A stretch of DNA of 64,000 nucleotides from Calycina herbarum. Taxonomy: Eukaryota > Ascomycota > Leotiomycetes > Helotiales > Pezizellaceae. Positions 22,876 through 34,191 of the stretch are shown here, one piece after another; within the stretch, counting starts at the first letter, position 1, and each line of letters opens with the position of its first letter. The notes under the pieces were generated by a model that ran no database searches, was not told the origin of the DNA, and saw only the letters and a list, made by a program, of their open reading frames with translations. The position numbers and the translations under genes are program-made. The DNA lies in NCBI GenBank assembly GCA_001414485.1, contig LLEY01000147.1, positions 124,001 to 188,000 of the forward strand, given 5' to 3'.

Positions 22876-25785
22876 GATTTCACTCTAATTCTACAACTGC
22901 AAAAAACAATTAGCAGTGCCTTTGCAGATTGACTCAATAATTGAGAAGCATACCTCTATTAATTCTAACCAAAAAGTACTTGCAAAGAGAGGGTAAATAA
23001 TGTCGCAAAGTAACGTTGATGGTTTGCAGTTCAACAGCGAAATGGCTGAAGACTTTCCCGAGTTCGATGCGGCTCGAATTCTGGATGCGCTAGTGCTGGT
23101 TGAGGTTAATGTATGCCAAGTGAAATGGGGAAGACAAGGGAGGGGCTCCCGGTAGACAAAATAAGTGGCACCATTACTTTCATCTACGCGATGTACCAAC
23201 GCCTATAACTCGACGCAATCACAATTAGAACTTTCAAGACTTAAGCAACGTCTAAATTAAGACTTTGCGCATCTGCTCATATTTTTGTTATATTTTTGCG
23301 ATTATTTATTACGTCACGTTGTTAGTACGGTCGCAAATTGTGGTGCCGACTTTTTTGTCTACCGGGAGGGGCTAGGGCAAGCTTAGTGTGGATGTGGGGG
23401 ATTAGCGAGAGAGGACTAGATCCATATGACACTGTTTCGTTTCTTATCAAAGAATGATTGCAACATCTCATCAGTGAAACGTTTAAACACAAGTAACTGT
23501 AATCGCGCCTTCCAACCCAACGCGCAAATGTATTGATTGTAATCCCCGCGATTAATTCTAGGAAGTATGCCATCACTCAAAATTCTCCCAACCCCCCTCA
23601 TCATGCACAAAAAACCCAAAACGCCATTCTTTCAAAGCCATTGAGCAGTATTTTCAACAAACGAAAGAACTGTTTCCCCCTCAATATTCGAATTCCATGT
23701 TTGCTGCTTCTCCATCCCACAAACTCACGAAACTTCCCCACCCCCATCAAAAATGGGTTCCGTCAGAGATGCAACCCGTCCATGCTGTTGAAGCTCAGGT
23801 GTATTTGGGTTGGAATTTTCGAAATCGTTTTGGTTGTAAGGTGGAAAGGCAGGCTATGTTTTATCACCTCAGGATGCCGGATAGGATTACGTCTATGAAT
23901 GAGGGATTCCCGCTGGTGGGGCTCACGAGCTGGGGATATTTGGGGGAGTGGGTGGAGGAGTAGGTGGAGGAGTAGGAGTTTGGGAGTATAGGGTATTCGC
24001 CGGGTCTCGGGAGTCTGGAGTAACGTCGAAATGCATGGTGGTCGCGATGAGATAGAGGTTTGATTTTCTCAAAATGGAAGTGGAAACAAATGCAGTGGAG
24101 ATTCCAGGGGAGAAGGTTGAGAGAAAAGATCGAAGACAACTATTTATACGTAATCAAAACGTATTGTGAATATGGGCAGAAATCATGATCTACAAGAGCA
24201 CCTGGAACTTGGGGTGCTGGCATAAAGTCATAACAGCCACTTCATTTTGACTTGGTGTCGTTCTTGATGATACAGTTTGAAGTTTGTAGCCCTTGGACGG
24301 CCTCCTTATCGATGGTAACACCAATCCATGGTTTGCTTAAGTTATTGAAAACTTCTCGTTGCGAAACTTGGAATTGGTTCTCAAGAGATCTTTGAAAAAG
24401 TGAAGGACGGAAACATTTTCAATGACATGGCCGTCATTTGTTCCCAACATTTCAATTAATCTTTCCGCTCCAGACTTACTTTCCCTACCTTGGTAACCTA
24501 ACCCATCTCTCTTCGCAAGATCCCCATCCAAAATAGGTTCGGTTGCTTCTTACCGAGTTGTCTTTTGTCAGTACACTATCTCAATTCTCTAAGGAGAAGT
24601 TATATTGCTGAATTATTGGTCGTTTCCAGTCCTTGCTAGTGTCGAAGAACTTTTTGAAGTAGACCGCGACATGCGCTCGTTGGGGTTTGCCAGTTCAGTC
24701 ACGTTACATGTTTATTAGGTCCCATGAATTAAGTGACCTTTTTACCAAGCGGTGTATATGCTCCAGTAGTCGGAGAAGTTCTGTTCTCTCGAATCAGACT
24801 CGACGAAGCTGATGAAGTAGAACTGAGTTTTCATTCCGAGAAACCGGTGCATCAGATTTGCGCTTTGGTGTTGAGCTACTCTCATTTGTTGATGGGCGTG
24901 TGGCCTCTGAGCCAAGAAAAGAAGTTCTTTGGGAAATAAACCTTTCGCTCTCTGGGCTGGGAGCTTCCGAGCGGTTCAATGAGTCCTTTTGGAAGTAAAC
25001 TTGTGGCTTCGGGAGTGGGAGTAAATGAAGCGAGATTCATGAGAAGTAAGACTTCACTTTATGAAATTGGGGAACTTGGGCAGTTGATCGCAGAGGTTTG
25101 GGAGGGGGAAGGACTTTCATTTCTTGAGCTAGCAGTGCCAGAGCGGGAATCTTTAACCTCGGAGTTCTTCTTTTTCTGGCATGAGGAAAATGAATCAGCC
25201 ATGATCGCAGTAGAAAGTGGATTTTTATTTGGCTAGTCCAGTAAATATTTTCAAAAAGAGTTGGGACTTCATAGCCTTGCCTCACAGAAATAATACAACT
25301 GCTGCTTCACTTGGAGACTGGGAGGCAGGCACTTTAACATGGATCGAATTCATGTGAACTGTTTGCTAGTAGCATGGTGTTTTGTTAGTTGATTCAATAA
25401 ACCTGAAGTGGAAACATTTAAGCAAAGTTTTGTCATTTGTTAATACTGTAAAAGTAAAGTCTTGGGTGATGAGCTGATTGCCAAAATAATTGAATCGAGA
25501 TTCATCTTTGAAACCAACCAATCGCTCTCCACCAATAGGCTTTATATAATACCTCGTGTTTTAGTTCTTTCTTCCATCACGAAACTAATGATGAAACTAA
25601 AGAGACCTTTGAAGGGAAACCACGGTCACCCCCAAATGAGGAACACAGTTTCTTAAAAAGCGACAGATAACCCTTGAATTTGTTTTGTAGTTTGTCATTA
25701 TATATACTCCTTCGCGAGTAACCTCATTTCCTAATAGCATAATTGACGAGCAAAGCATACCTTATCGTCAAAAATATTGCCCATT
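22876..25785. other. 2.9-kb gene-poor interval
   Basis: Contains the MITE at 23148-23366. Weak frames at 23697-23963 (plus, 88 codons) and 24979-25236 (plus, 85 codons) have protein-like composition but no recognised domain, introns or neighbours, and I do not call them genes. The first part must hold the RPB11 promoter. Confidence 0.4.
23148..23366. mobile_element. MITE with 26-bp terminal inverted repeats (219 bp)
   Basis: The left end CCCGGTAGACAAAATAAGTG (extending to GGCACCA at 23173) is the inverse of the right end 23341-23366, which ends GTCTACCGGG; about 22 of 26 positions agree. Flanking AGGGGCT occurs on both sides (23141-23147 and 23367-23373), a 7-bp duplication that could be read as 8-9 bp because the terminal bases are ambiguous. 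The size of the duplication suggests a hAT- or Mutator-like transposase. The interior is AT-rich and non-coding. Confidence 0.65.
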
Positions 25786-26623
25786 TTATCTTTCGGCGCA
25801 AGAAAGCAGTTTCAGGTTCCAAGTAATCTGCTCGTCTTCATCCCAGAGAGGTTTCTCATCACCACGACGTGGTGGTCTGACTCTGGGATTTCTCTCAACC
25901 CATTTTAAATATTTGGAGGAGTACCCAGTTTTCATTCCCTTGATTATCTTTTCCAATTGTTCTTCCACAAATTCTACCATTAGACCGACTTTCCCGCTGT
26001 CGCATATTCGAAAACTGGAGAGTCGTAATTGGCAGAGCCTGGTATACGAAGGTAACATTAAGAAGAAAGAGTGCGCGAAAGCCCAGTCAGTGTCCCAGGG
26101 GGCAAGACGAAATTCCAATTTGCGAATTTCTGTGGCAAGGGCGAGTTGGGATTGTATTTGGGGTGCTATTTGGGAGGGACTGCTTGCCGGTCACATAGTT
26201 AGTCGATTATCGCTTTTTCTGGTGTCGAAGGTGGGGAAGTATTGAAACTGACCATTGATGTATCCTGATATTCAAATTTCTCAGAGACTTTAGTGTAGAC
26301 TTAGAGAGCGCTGTAAAGCCATGTAGCGCTGTCTTTTGGCAATTTGCCATGTCTACAATTTGTAGACGGCAGAATCGGGCTTCGTAAAAGCAAGTAATAA
26401 TTTCCCGATAACGTCTATGATCGATGATATTCTTGGATGACGCTCTGCATGCTATCAACAATGCTTGTTTTTTGGTGTGAAACGGGAAATATCCAAAGTA
26501 ATAACCGTATATCTTAAATTTGATTTCACGAGGGAGTTTGTCGAGGAGATGGTGGGAGAATCGGGGAACGGTTTGGTACAAAGAAGTGGCTGGGGCAACT
26601 TGAGGTTTCATGGTTGGTGACAT
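25786..26623 (-). CDS. F-box-like family member D, intact
   Basis: Two exons, complement(join(25786..26179,26253..26623)), 254 aa. The 73-bp intron has an uncommon GTCAGT donor and a GCAAGCAG acceptor, phase 2 (TG|T). Conserved order: LLDKLPREIKFKIYGYYFGY (F-box/2EXR-like start), CFYEARFCRL, LKSLRNLNIRIHQ, then LATEIRKLEFRLAPWDTDW, LPSYTRLCQLRLSSF, EEQLEKIIKGM, YLKWVERNPRVRPPRRG and LWDEDEQITWNLKLL. It is the only copy of this subfamily here without an internal stop and so serves as the reference for members B and C. No signal peptide or membrane segment. Function unknown. Start is the first in-frame ATG; ATG at residue 5 is an alternative. Confidence 0.7.
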
Positions 26624-27669
26624 TGTGGTGGAGAGGGTCAGGAATGTCAAGAGAATCAAAGGAGAGGATCTGGTCTATTTGAAGTCCTTGTATATTCTGT
26701 CATGATAATGCCATGGGAAGAAGGTTAATCAGACTAATACCACGCACTTGGCACGTTTGGCACATTCCAGAATTTAGTTTTATCGTGAGACGGCAGCTAG
26801 AATGTATTCTTTTGTAATAATTCACAATATCTGTCTCGGTTATTTCAGCACCACGCCATTTTTGCATCACCAATCCCTCTAGATGCTAAAGAATATACAG
26901 AAACGTCGTCAAATCTCATTCTGGTTATTCTCTCGATGAATTACGCTCCGAGGTTGCAATTCGCCAATACATTTGTTTTTGGATTGCACGAAGATCTTCA
27001 CGTGACTGAATTAAAATAGTGTTGGGGCTAAAGTTAAGAATTACACTGGCTTAGGGGCACTAACTTAGCTTCAACACTGGCGGCAAAACTAAGACTAATC
27101 TCCTAGTCTTACTGTGCTTGAACACTGACGTGGCTATGATGTAAGATCAAAAAGAAATTCTGCAGATCCTGGGTACCGAAACATGGCAGCTCCTACTACT
27201 TTCACCCACTGAGCTAGAAAAGGCCTGCACCGAAAACTCCTTCTTTGGGACTGAGACTCGAGGCTGTTACCTCTGGCATACTCCATTAACTAAGAGGAAC
27301 AAAGTATGAGACGGCCTCTGCTTGCAAAAAATAATACACCAGTGCGCGAAGGAAAGAAGATATGTACACAAAAGATCTACAGTTGTAAAGAAAGGGATCT
27401 GAAATCTTGGTAGGCCATTTTCAGTGAAGGATAAATATTTTTGTTTTATGAGTTAGATTGTAGTATACGTGGGGAGTGAAGCGAAGAGAATATCGCTGGA
27501 GATGGTCGCTTCATATCCCAATTGAAACTAGTCTTTTTGGGAAAAACGAACGGATTTCACTACAAGGTCTAGACTTTGATGGGTGTCTCATTAAGCTACT
27601 TTGAATGGCAGGGTTCTAGGAAGTCCGGAGATGCCTCCATCTCAATTAATCCCGTCACGTGAAACCTAC
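26624..27669. other. intergenic with a small fold-back sequence
   Basis: No supported gene. AGTGTTGGGGCTAAAGTTA (from 27018) is the near inverse of TAACTTAGCTTCAACACT (27061-27078), and AAGACTA...TAGTCTT forms a hairpin at 27091-27110. This could be the remnant of a MITE. Confidence 0.35.
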
Positions 27670-30035
27670 TTAGCCCAAGGCAATCCAAGTACCATTTGAA
27701 GGTACCCCATCATTAACAACAAAAAGCAGATAAACCCTAAAATATTCTCAGTCAAATAAGTAAGAGGAGGGAATCATAAACACTCACCCGGGAGGTATCA
27801 CACTTGCATCCCTAGGCGCAATGACAGTATAGTTATAGGAATTTGCTACTGCGGCAAACCCACTGATAACAATTCTTTGTCCCATCCCAGCCCCATGAGT
27901 GTGGAATCCACTCGCTACAAGCGATATTTTCACAGCGCCTCTTACCCTAGCTCCTCCAACGAGTTGTGTCGCAATTGTGTAATTGGAGCTGTAAGATATC
28001 TTTGCTGGTGCTGTGGAGATAATTGGGCGGGGTAGAGTGGTTGAGAGGTAGGGCGGTGTAAAAATCTCAACACGGTACTCGGATGGGTATGCAGACGTTT
28101 GCCGCTGTTGTTGCTGGAGAGCGCAAATGTGGCCGTTGTTGTAGAAATATGGCCATCTTTACAGACCCAGATTAGTTTGCTGTTTCCTTCAGGTGACCTG
28201 GGTGTGGTGGAAGGATACGGAGTGTAAGGAAATGTTCTTACCCGGAAAATACTGTTCCTGTTCTACTGTACCCGACAACTGGATTGGATCCACCTACAAG
28301 CACTTCTCCCTATTTTGATATATTAGCCATCTAGAGAGCTATGTTGCACTTGGTGGGTAGCATACGGATGGAAGTAAAGTTGCGACGGAATGGTACATGC
28401 GTGGTATCGCTGTCGATGGCAGACTCGTAAAACGACTTCCTGCAGCTGCACTTGGGTTATAAATCATGGGAATAAATACAGGATCCTAAATTAGTCAGTA
28501 TTTTGGACGTATGGTTTTGGTAAAAGCTTACATCTGCTTGTAAACCACCGGCGGACCCAGTTCGAGCACCGTTGATGAAAAGAATAGTTCCGTCAGGCAG
28601 TGTGATGCCATCCTATTGTAAATGGATTAGAAATCTGTTTTCTGGATGGGGAGGCGAGCCATACTGTCATAACTTGTGCTCCATTGGGCATCGTATCATC
28701 CCTGACCCAAGTAGGGGATGCACTGTTGGGGTCGATTTTCCAGCAATCGTCTAATCCCTTTGGCGCAGGCATGTCGCCTGAACAGCCGCCACAAATTAAG
28801 ACACTTGGTGTGTAATCCGGGTATTGTAGGGGTAACAATACTGCGGTAGCTGAAGAGGGGAATGTGCGGGGTTGAAGTGGTGTATCGGGAAGCGTTTTGA
28901 TCAAAACATCATTAGCGAAATCCCAAATTACAGAACGGTTTCCAGCAACAACGAAGACGTAATCCTTCACGCCTGTGTTAGGGAGGGTATAAACTAGAAA
29001 GGTGAGCGTAAGCATAAATTTCCAAGTCGGTGACTTACGAATAGGATACAAATTGTAACTCTTTCCGGGGACAAGGTTCTCAGCTGCAGTAAACTGAAGG
29101 ATTGGCAGAGTGACTGGGACTTTTGGCTCGGTTCCATCTTTTTTGCTGTATTTGATTCGAAGTGAGAACGGGGATTTCCGGAGGTGTGAAAACAATAAAT
29201 TTACTTACATGATCTCATATGTTGGTACGTTGATGGATGCCTCGTTCAATACCAGACCGCCAACGTTTGAGCCACCTACAACAAGTACGCTACCATCTGT
29301 CTGAGCGCACACCAAAATATCAGCATATATCAGACTATCTTGAAAGTGCTAGAGTCCGAATCTAGACATACCATTGTCAAAGCTGTGGGATACCAACGAT
29401 AAACTTGTAATTTGGTAGTCAACTCCACCCAATCTGTTGTGCAAGCCCCCGTGCATGGCCCTGGTTTGAACGTCCTCAACTTATCAAACCCCTCATTCAC
29501 ACCACCCCCTTCCTCAGCACCGGACATATTGATTAAAGTGCCATTAGGAAAGAAGGCGCCGGCAGAGCAGAAGGTATTGGACAATGGCTTAACAGGTCGG
29601 ATAGTGTTGGTGGCTAGATTATACTCGGTGCCAAAAACTGATATCGAGGTATCGCTGTAGAGATAGGATGTTGTAGAGTGAGCTCCAGTGGTAAGATTAT
29701 ATCCGGGTCCGCCATAATTTTCATGGTAGTTGTCTATGAAAACGACAGTATTGGTATACGGTGGGCTGCAAAATATCAGTGTATGGTTTCAAGAAGATAA
29801 AACCACCGCCTGACCAAGAGAACTGTATGATGAAAAGGGAGCAGACAAAATCTTGCTTACACGAAAACCATCTGGGGCGTACACCCGGAGGTGCCAACTG
29901 TTCTGAACCCAGTCGTTGCACTGGCTAGGGTTGGTAACGAGATGATGGCGAGCACCTAGATTGAGGATTTATCAATTTGGGAATAAGAGAATGCTTTGCA
30001 GAATCTCGTACCACTTGAACCAAATTCCAAACCAT
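27670..30035 (-). CDS. secreted glyoxal oxidase-like copper radical oxidase (AA5)
   Basis: Copper-radical enzymes of this family oxidise small aldehydes to acids and supply H2O2 outside the cell. Eleven exons, complement(join(27670..27736,27788..28156,28242..28309,28366..28485,28532..28612,28665..28993,29039..29145,29209..29300,29372..29765,29861..29955,30012..30035)), 581 aa; introns 45-95 bp. All phases agree. The N-terminus MVWNLVQVVLAIISLPTLASA is a signal peptide. The Glyoxal_oxid_N domain carries the cofactor Cys106 (NTFCSAGAFFPNG), Tyr165 (VYRWYPTALTM), Tyr405-His406 (PRMYHSVATLLPSGEV); the C-terminal DUF1929 domain (EYRVEIFTPPYL) carries the last His ligand around 522-524 (GFHTHGAGMGQR). 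It ends SNGTWIALG without a membrane anchor. The acceptor of intron 9 (AAAG) is the least certain junction. Confidence 0.92.
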
Positions 30036-32143
30036 GATAGGCAAAATATATGGAGGTAACCTTCGAAATAAATTCAATAGAGATTAAAAGAACTGTACTG
30101 AATCTTCCAACTCAGTGTAGATCAGTCAGGTCAAGTAAAAGATGAGAAGAGAGTATTATATCAAAAATATAACTTGAGAACGAAGGCCCGGAGAGGAGCC
30201 CAAATGCTGCAGAACCTCGGCCGGATATTGTCGTTTAGGAAGCAACTTGCGTCCATCGTATATTAAAGATTCCTGTTTGGTACAATCTACCCCCTCCACT
30301 GCAGCTTTCTTGACGGTCTTAAGAAATCGCACGTATCAGCAGAAACATGGCGCTTTTCATCCCGGGAGTGATAATCTCCATCAGAAGAGGCTTCTAAGCC
30401 ACGGCAGCACCGATCATGAATTCGGCTGTATAGAGCCATTGAAACCCTGTGACCACTGCAAGAAGACTCGTACTTCAGTATTTGAAAATTGGTTAGATTT
30501 CATCTTGGACCTACAATGTTTAATAGATGAAACCAAACGCGAATGAGTATATACCTTGATTCGATGGAAGCTCCAATTTTTGAGGCTCTCTCGCCAGGAT
30601 GATTGAGTTTACCAGACCGGTAGCCCTGCCGATTCCTCAAGACATGTTCCCAAGAATCTTGGTTGCAAGCGATGTGTGATGTCGCAAGGGGAGGTTTAAG
30701 ATGCCTCCGGGACCTGACCTTTTGACTACGAATTGAACCAATCGGTATGCTTCCGGTCCTCAAAAATGATGCCACCAAGGGGCAAACAATACTTGGCCTC
30801 CACAAGTTCCAATCAACTCCATTTGAAGGTACGGCTTTGCTACAGAAGGATTATGATGCAGATACCGGCTACATATATTGGTAACCGTTCTAGGAAAGTG
30901 CTACAGTAGAGGATATAAAAACCTGCAAAACCTGGAAGCGCGTGGGTGACTCTTCAGCGGAGATGCATAGAAGGCAAGATAGCAGATAACGGGAATGGGG
31001 GATGGGAATGTAGATATGCATTTTGAAAGACACAGGCTGACCGTGGCGTCGGGACGCGCGTACCACTCTCTAATTGGCAAGAGCTAAGTTGTAGAAGAAA
31101 ATGAGTATAATGAAAACCTAAAATTAAACCCTGCTAAGGTACCCCCACGTTTTTGTCCGAGGTTGATAGAACTTGCACGTGATCGACAAGTGCTTGTAAT
31201 CAACTGTAATTCTATGACTCACAAGAGAACCATGAAAACAAGTTCTTGAAATTACCAAAAAGAGCGAGCGATAATCAAGTATCCTGAAGTGTACCTGGTA
31301 TTAAAAAGTTGTCAGCCACACTCCGCGTGACAGGAACTGAGGAGTTGCTTATTCCCAAAGTTTCATCTCCCAATAAGCTAAATCTTCACTTCAACCATTT
31401 CCTTTCGACTCATAAAAATAGATCCATTCCATCAACACCCCCAGAAACCCACCTAAAACAGCAAAAAAAATCTGTCTCATGTCTAATCTAGGATATAGTA
31501 CAAACCTATAATGAAAACTGGTTTTATGTGAGCGTTCACTATTTTATTCGCATATTTATCCGCATGATTATTCCAACAAAACATTAACCATCAAAGTATC
31601 GTTCCACATTGACTTGCGAGGTAGTACGTGCTTCTATCTTCCGGAACCTACGAATTCTCAGCATTAAAATGCAAATGTATATTGTCATGCAAGGCTCAAA
31701 GTCTTCCCTCGCCCACCGTTTCGCCAACGTTAAACTTTTTCCGATCAATAACCAGATTATATACGGGACAAACGGCTCTTCAACTACTCAGAGACGGTCA
31801 TAATTTACGGGTAAATTCTTATGAGGTGGTCGAGAACGATTGGAGAAAATGGTTCCTATTAGAGTCGAGCTTTTTTCTAATATTCTTCGTAGCGACGAGG
31901 GAAGGAGTAACGGCGCATAAACGAAAAAGGTGGTTCTTCTCACTGCATGTGTATAATATTCAATTTGGATACTGCTTCTAATTTCTACACCTTTTGAATC
32001 CTAACGAGGAAACCACCACGCTAACACTTCAACACAGTCCATATCTCAGAATTACTGCAATAAGATGAAAAAATCTTATTACTCTGCTCAACCATGACCC
32101 TAACTCCAAGTTCAGTCATCAAGTGAACTATAAACCCCATTCA
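30036..32143. other. 2.1-kb intergenic region
   Basis: Promoter side of the glyoxal oxidase and 3' side of the next minus-strand gene. Only short frames without motifs (for example 30247-30546 plus). A GGATATAAAA TATA-like stretch lies near 30911. Nothing else recognised. Confidence 0.4.
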
Positions 32144-33124
32144 TTATGATTCCCGATCCCTCAAATAATCTGCGAGAATGCCTCGATTCATAGAATCCTT
32201 GCGCAACCCAGTTATTGCTGCAATATCTGCCAGTGACATATGACGAGACGATCTTTGAAATGCGTTTTGGCAGGACGCCTCTAGATTTGGTAGTTCGTGG
32301 TTGAATTCTGCCGTCTTCTTGCGATAGTCTTCGAGGTTTGCTCTGATTGTGAGCAATTCGGTGAGGAAATCCATCGATATTCTTACATCGACATCTTGGG
32401 GGCCTTTTCTGGCCCCTTCAAATGCAAGATTTATCAACACCTCTAGCCTCCGGCGTGCTTTGCGCACTTTCTTTTTGTCAACTATGCCGGATCGTCGTGG
32501 GTCCCAGATAGGTCTATGGGTGGTATGATTGAGGTAGCAAATACGACATAGCTTTTCCTGGTCGATAACGGTTTGTGCAACGGTTTCAGGGTCACTATCC
32601 TCAGTGATAAGATGGGCAGTAGCCTTGGCGTCTTGGTGTTGTTCACGGGCGTACCGAAATATAGTCTTATGACAACTTTGTGCCCTTTGAAACAATTTAT
32701 CCTCCGGGGTGTTGGAAAATTCAGAGCTGTCCTCTCCGACGATAAGTTTAGTAATGTCGACAGTTGTCCACATACTGCCACCATTTACCTTATATGGTTT
32801 GGTGTTAGTGTGCTCCGAAACTAATATTCTTTGATTCTTTAAGCGTGCAGCACCGAGGTAAAAAGCGGCCAAGATTGTGGGCGCAGTAAAAACTGCCTCT
32901 TGCTCCGCTATAATCCAGGTGAAGTTATTTCGTGGGTTCCAGAGTGGTTCGAGGAAGGGCCACCAAAAGGACGCGTCATTCATAAGCTCCTTTTCCAGCA
33001 AAACTTCGTGTGGTAACTTGCTGCTAGGACCAAGAGAATCGGTAGTCACGGGTAATTCAAGTTGAATGTCCCTAAGCGGTAAAGGGATTGGGAAAGAATC
33101 CTTGGGGGCTGCGTTGGAAACCAT
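32144..33124 (-). CDS. hypothetical protein, 326 aa
   Basis: Single-exon frame from ATG 33124. I do not recognise a domain. The middle has an aromatic-rich block (DASFWWPFLEPLWNPRNNFT) and IIAEQEAVFTAPTILAAFYL; a short cysteine pair occurs in KLCRICYLNHTTHRPIWDP; the C-terminal third is helical and charged (VRKARRRLEVLINLAFEGA; LTELLTIRANLEDYRKK). No signal peptide or membrane segment. It is divergent from the RING-like gene at 34192, with 1.07 kb between the starts, and both could be lineage-specific. The frame also extends 20 codons upstream from a GTG; ATG is preferred in a eukaryote. Coding status rests on frame length and composition. Confidence 0.6.
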   Translation of the reverse strand: MVSNAAPKDSFPIPLPLRDIQLELPVTTDSLGPSSKLPHEVLLEKELMNDASFWWPFLEPLWNPRNNFTWIIAEQEAVFTAPTILAAFYLGAARLKNQRILVSEHTNTKPYKVNGGSMWTTVDITKLIVGEDSSEFSNTPEDKLFQRAQSCHKTIFRYAREQHQDAKATAHLITEDSDPETVAQTVIDQEKLCRICYLNHTTHRPIWDPRRSGIVDKKKVRKARRRLEVLINLAFEGARKGPQDVDVRISMDFLTELLTIRANLEDYRKKTAEFNHELPNLEASCQNAFQRSSRHMSLADIAAITGLRKDSMNRGILADYLRDRES

Positions 33125-34191
33125 TGTGCGGTCAAGCAAAACAAAAGTATTTCTTTCGGCTGTCGTATAATTATCGTGAGACACGGTTTCGAACTAGCCG
33201 AAATGCCATTGAAAGCACAAAATATAATTGTCGGAGTTTCATCGAAAAATATTGGAATAAAAAGAAGAGAAAAAAATGATTGTCCGGTGTTTGGTACTCT
33301 GATACAAGAAATCAAATCTTGCAGTGGATTTCGCTATCAGGATTATGACGTGAATACAACAGTGATGAGTCAGCCCTCAATTGACTAAGGCTAGTCCCAG
33401 CACAAGGTCATATTTCTCACTGGCGATTATCCCTTGGACTACCCACGTTCCACATCTGAAGCCGTGATGAGATCTGGTCACAGAAAGTACTTCAAACGAC
33501 AACAAACCTAGGTCACTGACGAATAAAGAAGAACTACCAATTGGTCAAATTGAATAGAACACTGCAAATATCTAATACGCGCCTCACTTGAGTAAATAGG
33601 GGATAATGCTATGTGTAGAAGTTCGCTTGTATGGCTTACAACAAATACAAGCGATTTCAGCTTAACGAGACGACACGTAAAATTAACCACGATCATCGCA
33701 TTATTCTACTGCGATTCTGGATCGGATTTTGAAGTATCGTGAGGTATGAAATCATGACATTGATAAAACGAGAGCTAGTCAGCACTTTTGAGGGTAGTGA
33801 GGAGTCCGGCGGCGACCGGTTCAAATTGGCTCGAGATGGACAGAAACCGGTAGCGTCTAATTTTTCTACGTGACCATTCTTAGAAAGATTTAGACCCAGA
33901 TCCTGCGCAAAATAAAAATGATAGCGCTTGTGATGAAATCTGACGAAGAAAAGTGGTTGGCCTAACTTAAACGATCCCCTCCTTCTCGCCCCGAGGTCGC
34001 AGAATCGGAAATAATGACGAAACAATGCAATAGTTCACCATTTCAGGAAAAGCGGGAAAGGATTTAAAGCCACCATCTCCCGCTGCGATTGAAAAGAGAC
34101 TCAGTGCAATCAAGCAACAGACGAAAAGAGAAAGAACGACCACAACCACGACTTTTCAACCCAACACCCCTGTTCGCATCAATCCAGCAAT
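33125..34191. promoter_or_regulatory. divergent intergenic region
   Basis: Lies between the divergent start codons of the hypothetical gene and the RING-like gene and should hold both promoters. No specific motif is convincing; short frames only. Confidence 0.35.

Noticed and set aside
23533..23963. Two overlapping plus-strand frames of 121 and 88 codons
   Set aside because: No domain, no intron support, no conserved neighbour; reverse-strand frames are equally long.
24979..25236. 85-codon plus-strand frame
   Set aside because: Composition is protein-like but I found no similarity to the nearby F-box-like family and no start context or introns.
26207..26659. Longer N-terminus for family member D starting at 26659
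   Set aside because: The upstream codon is TTG, not ATG; first ATG is at 26623.
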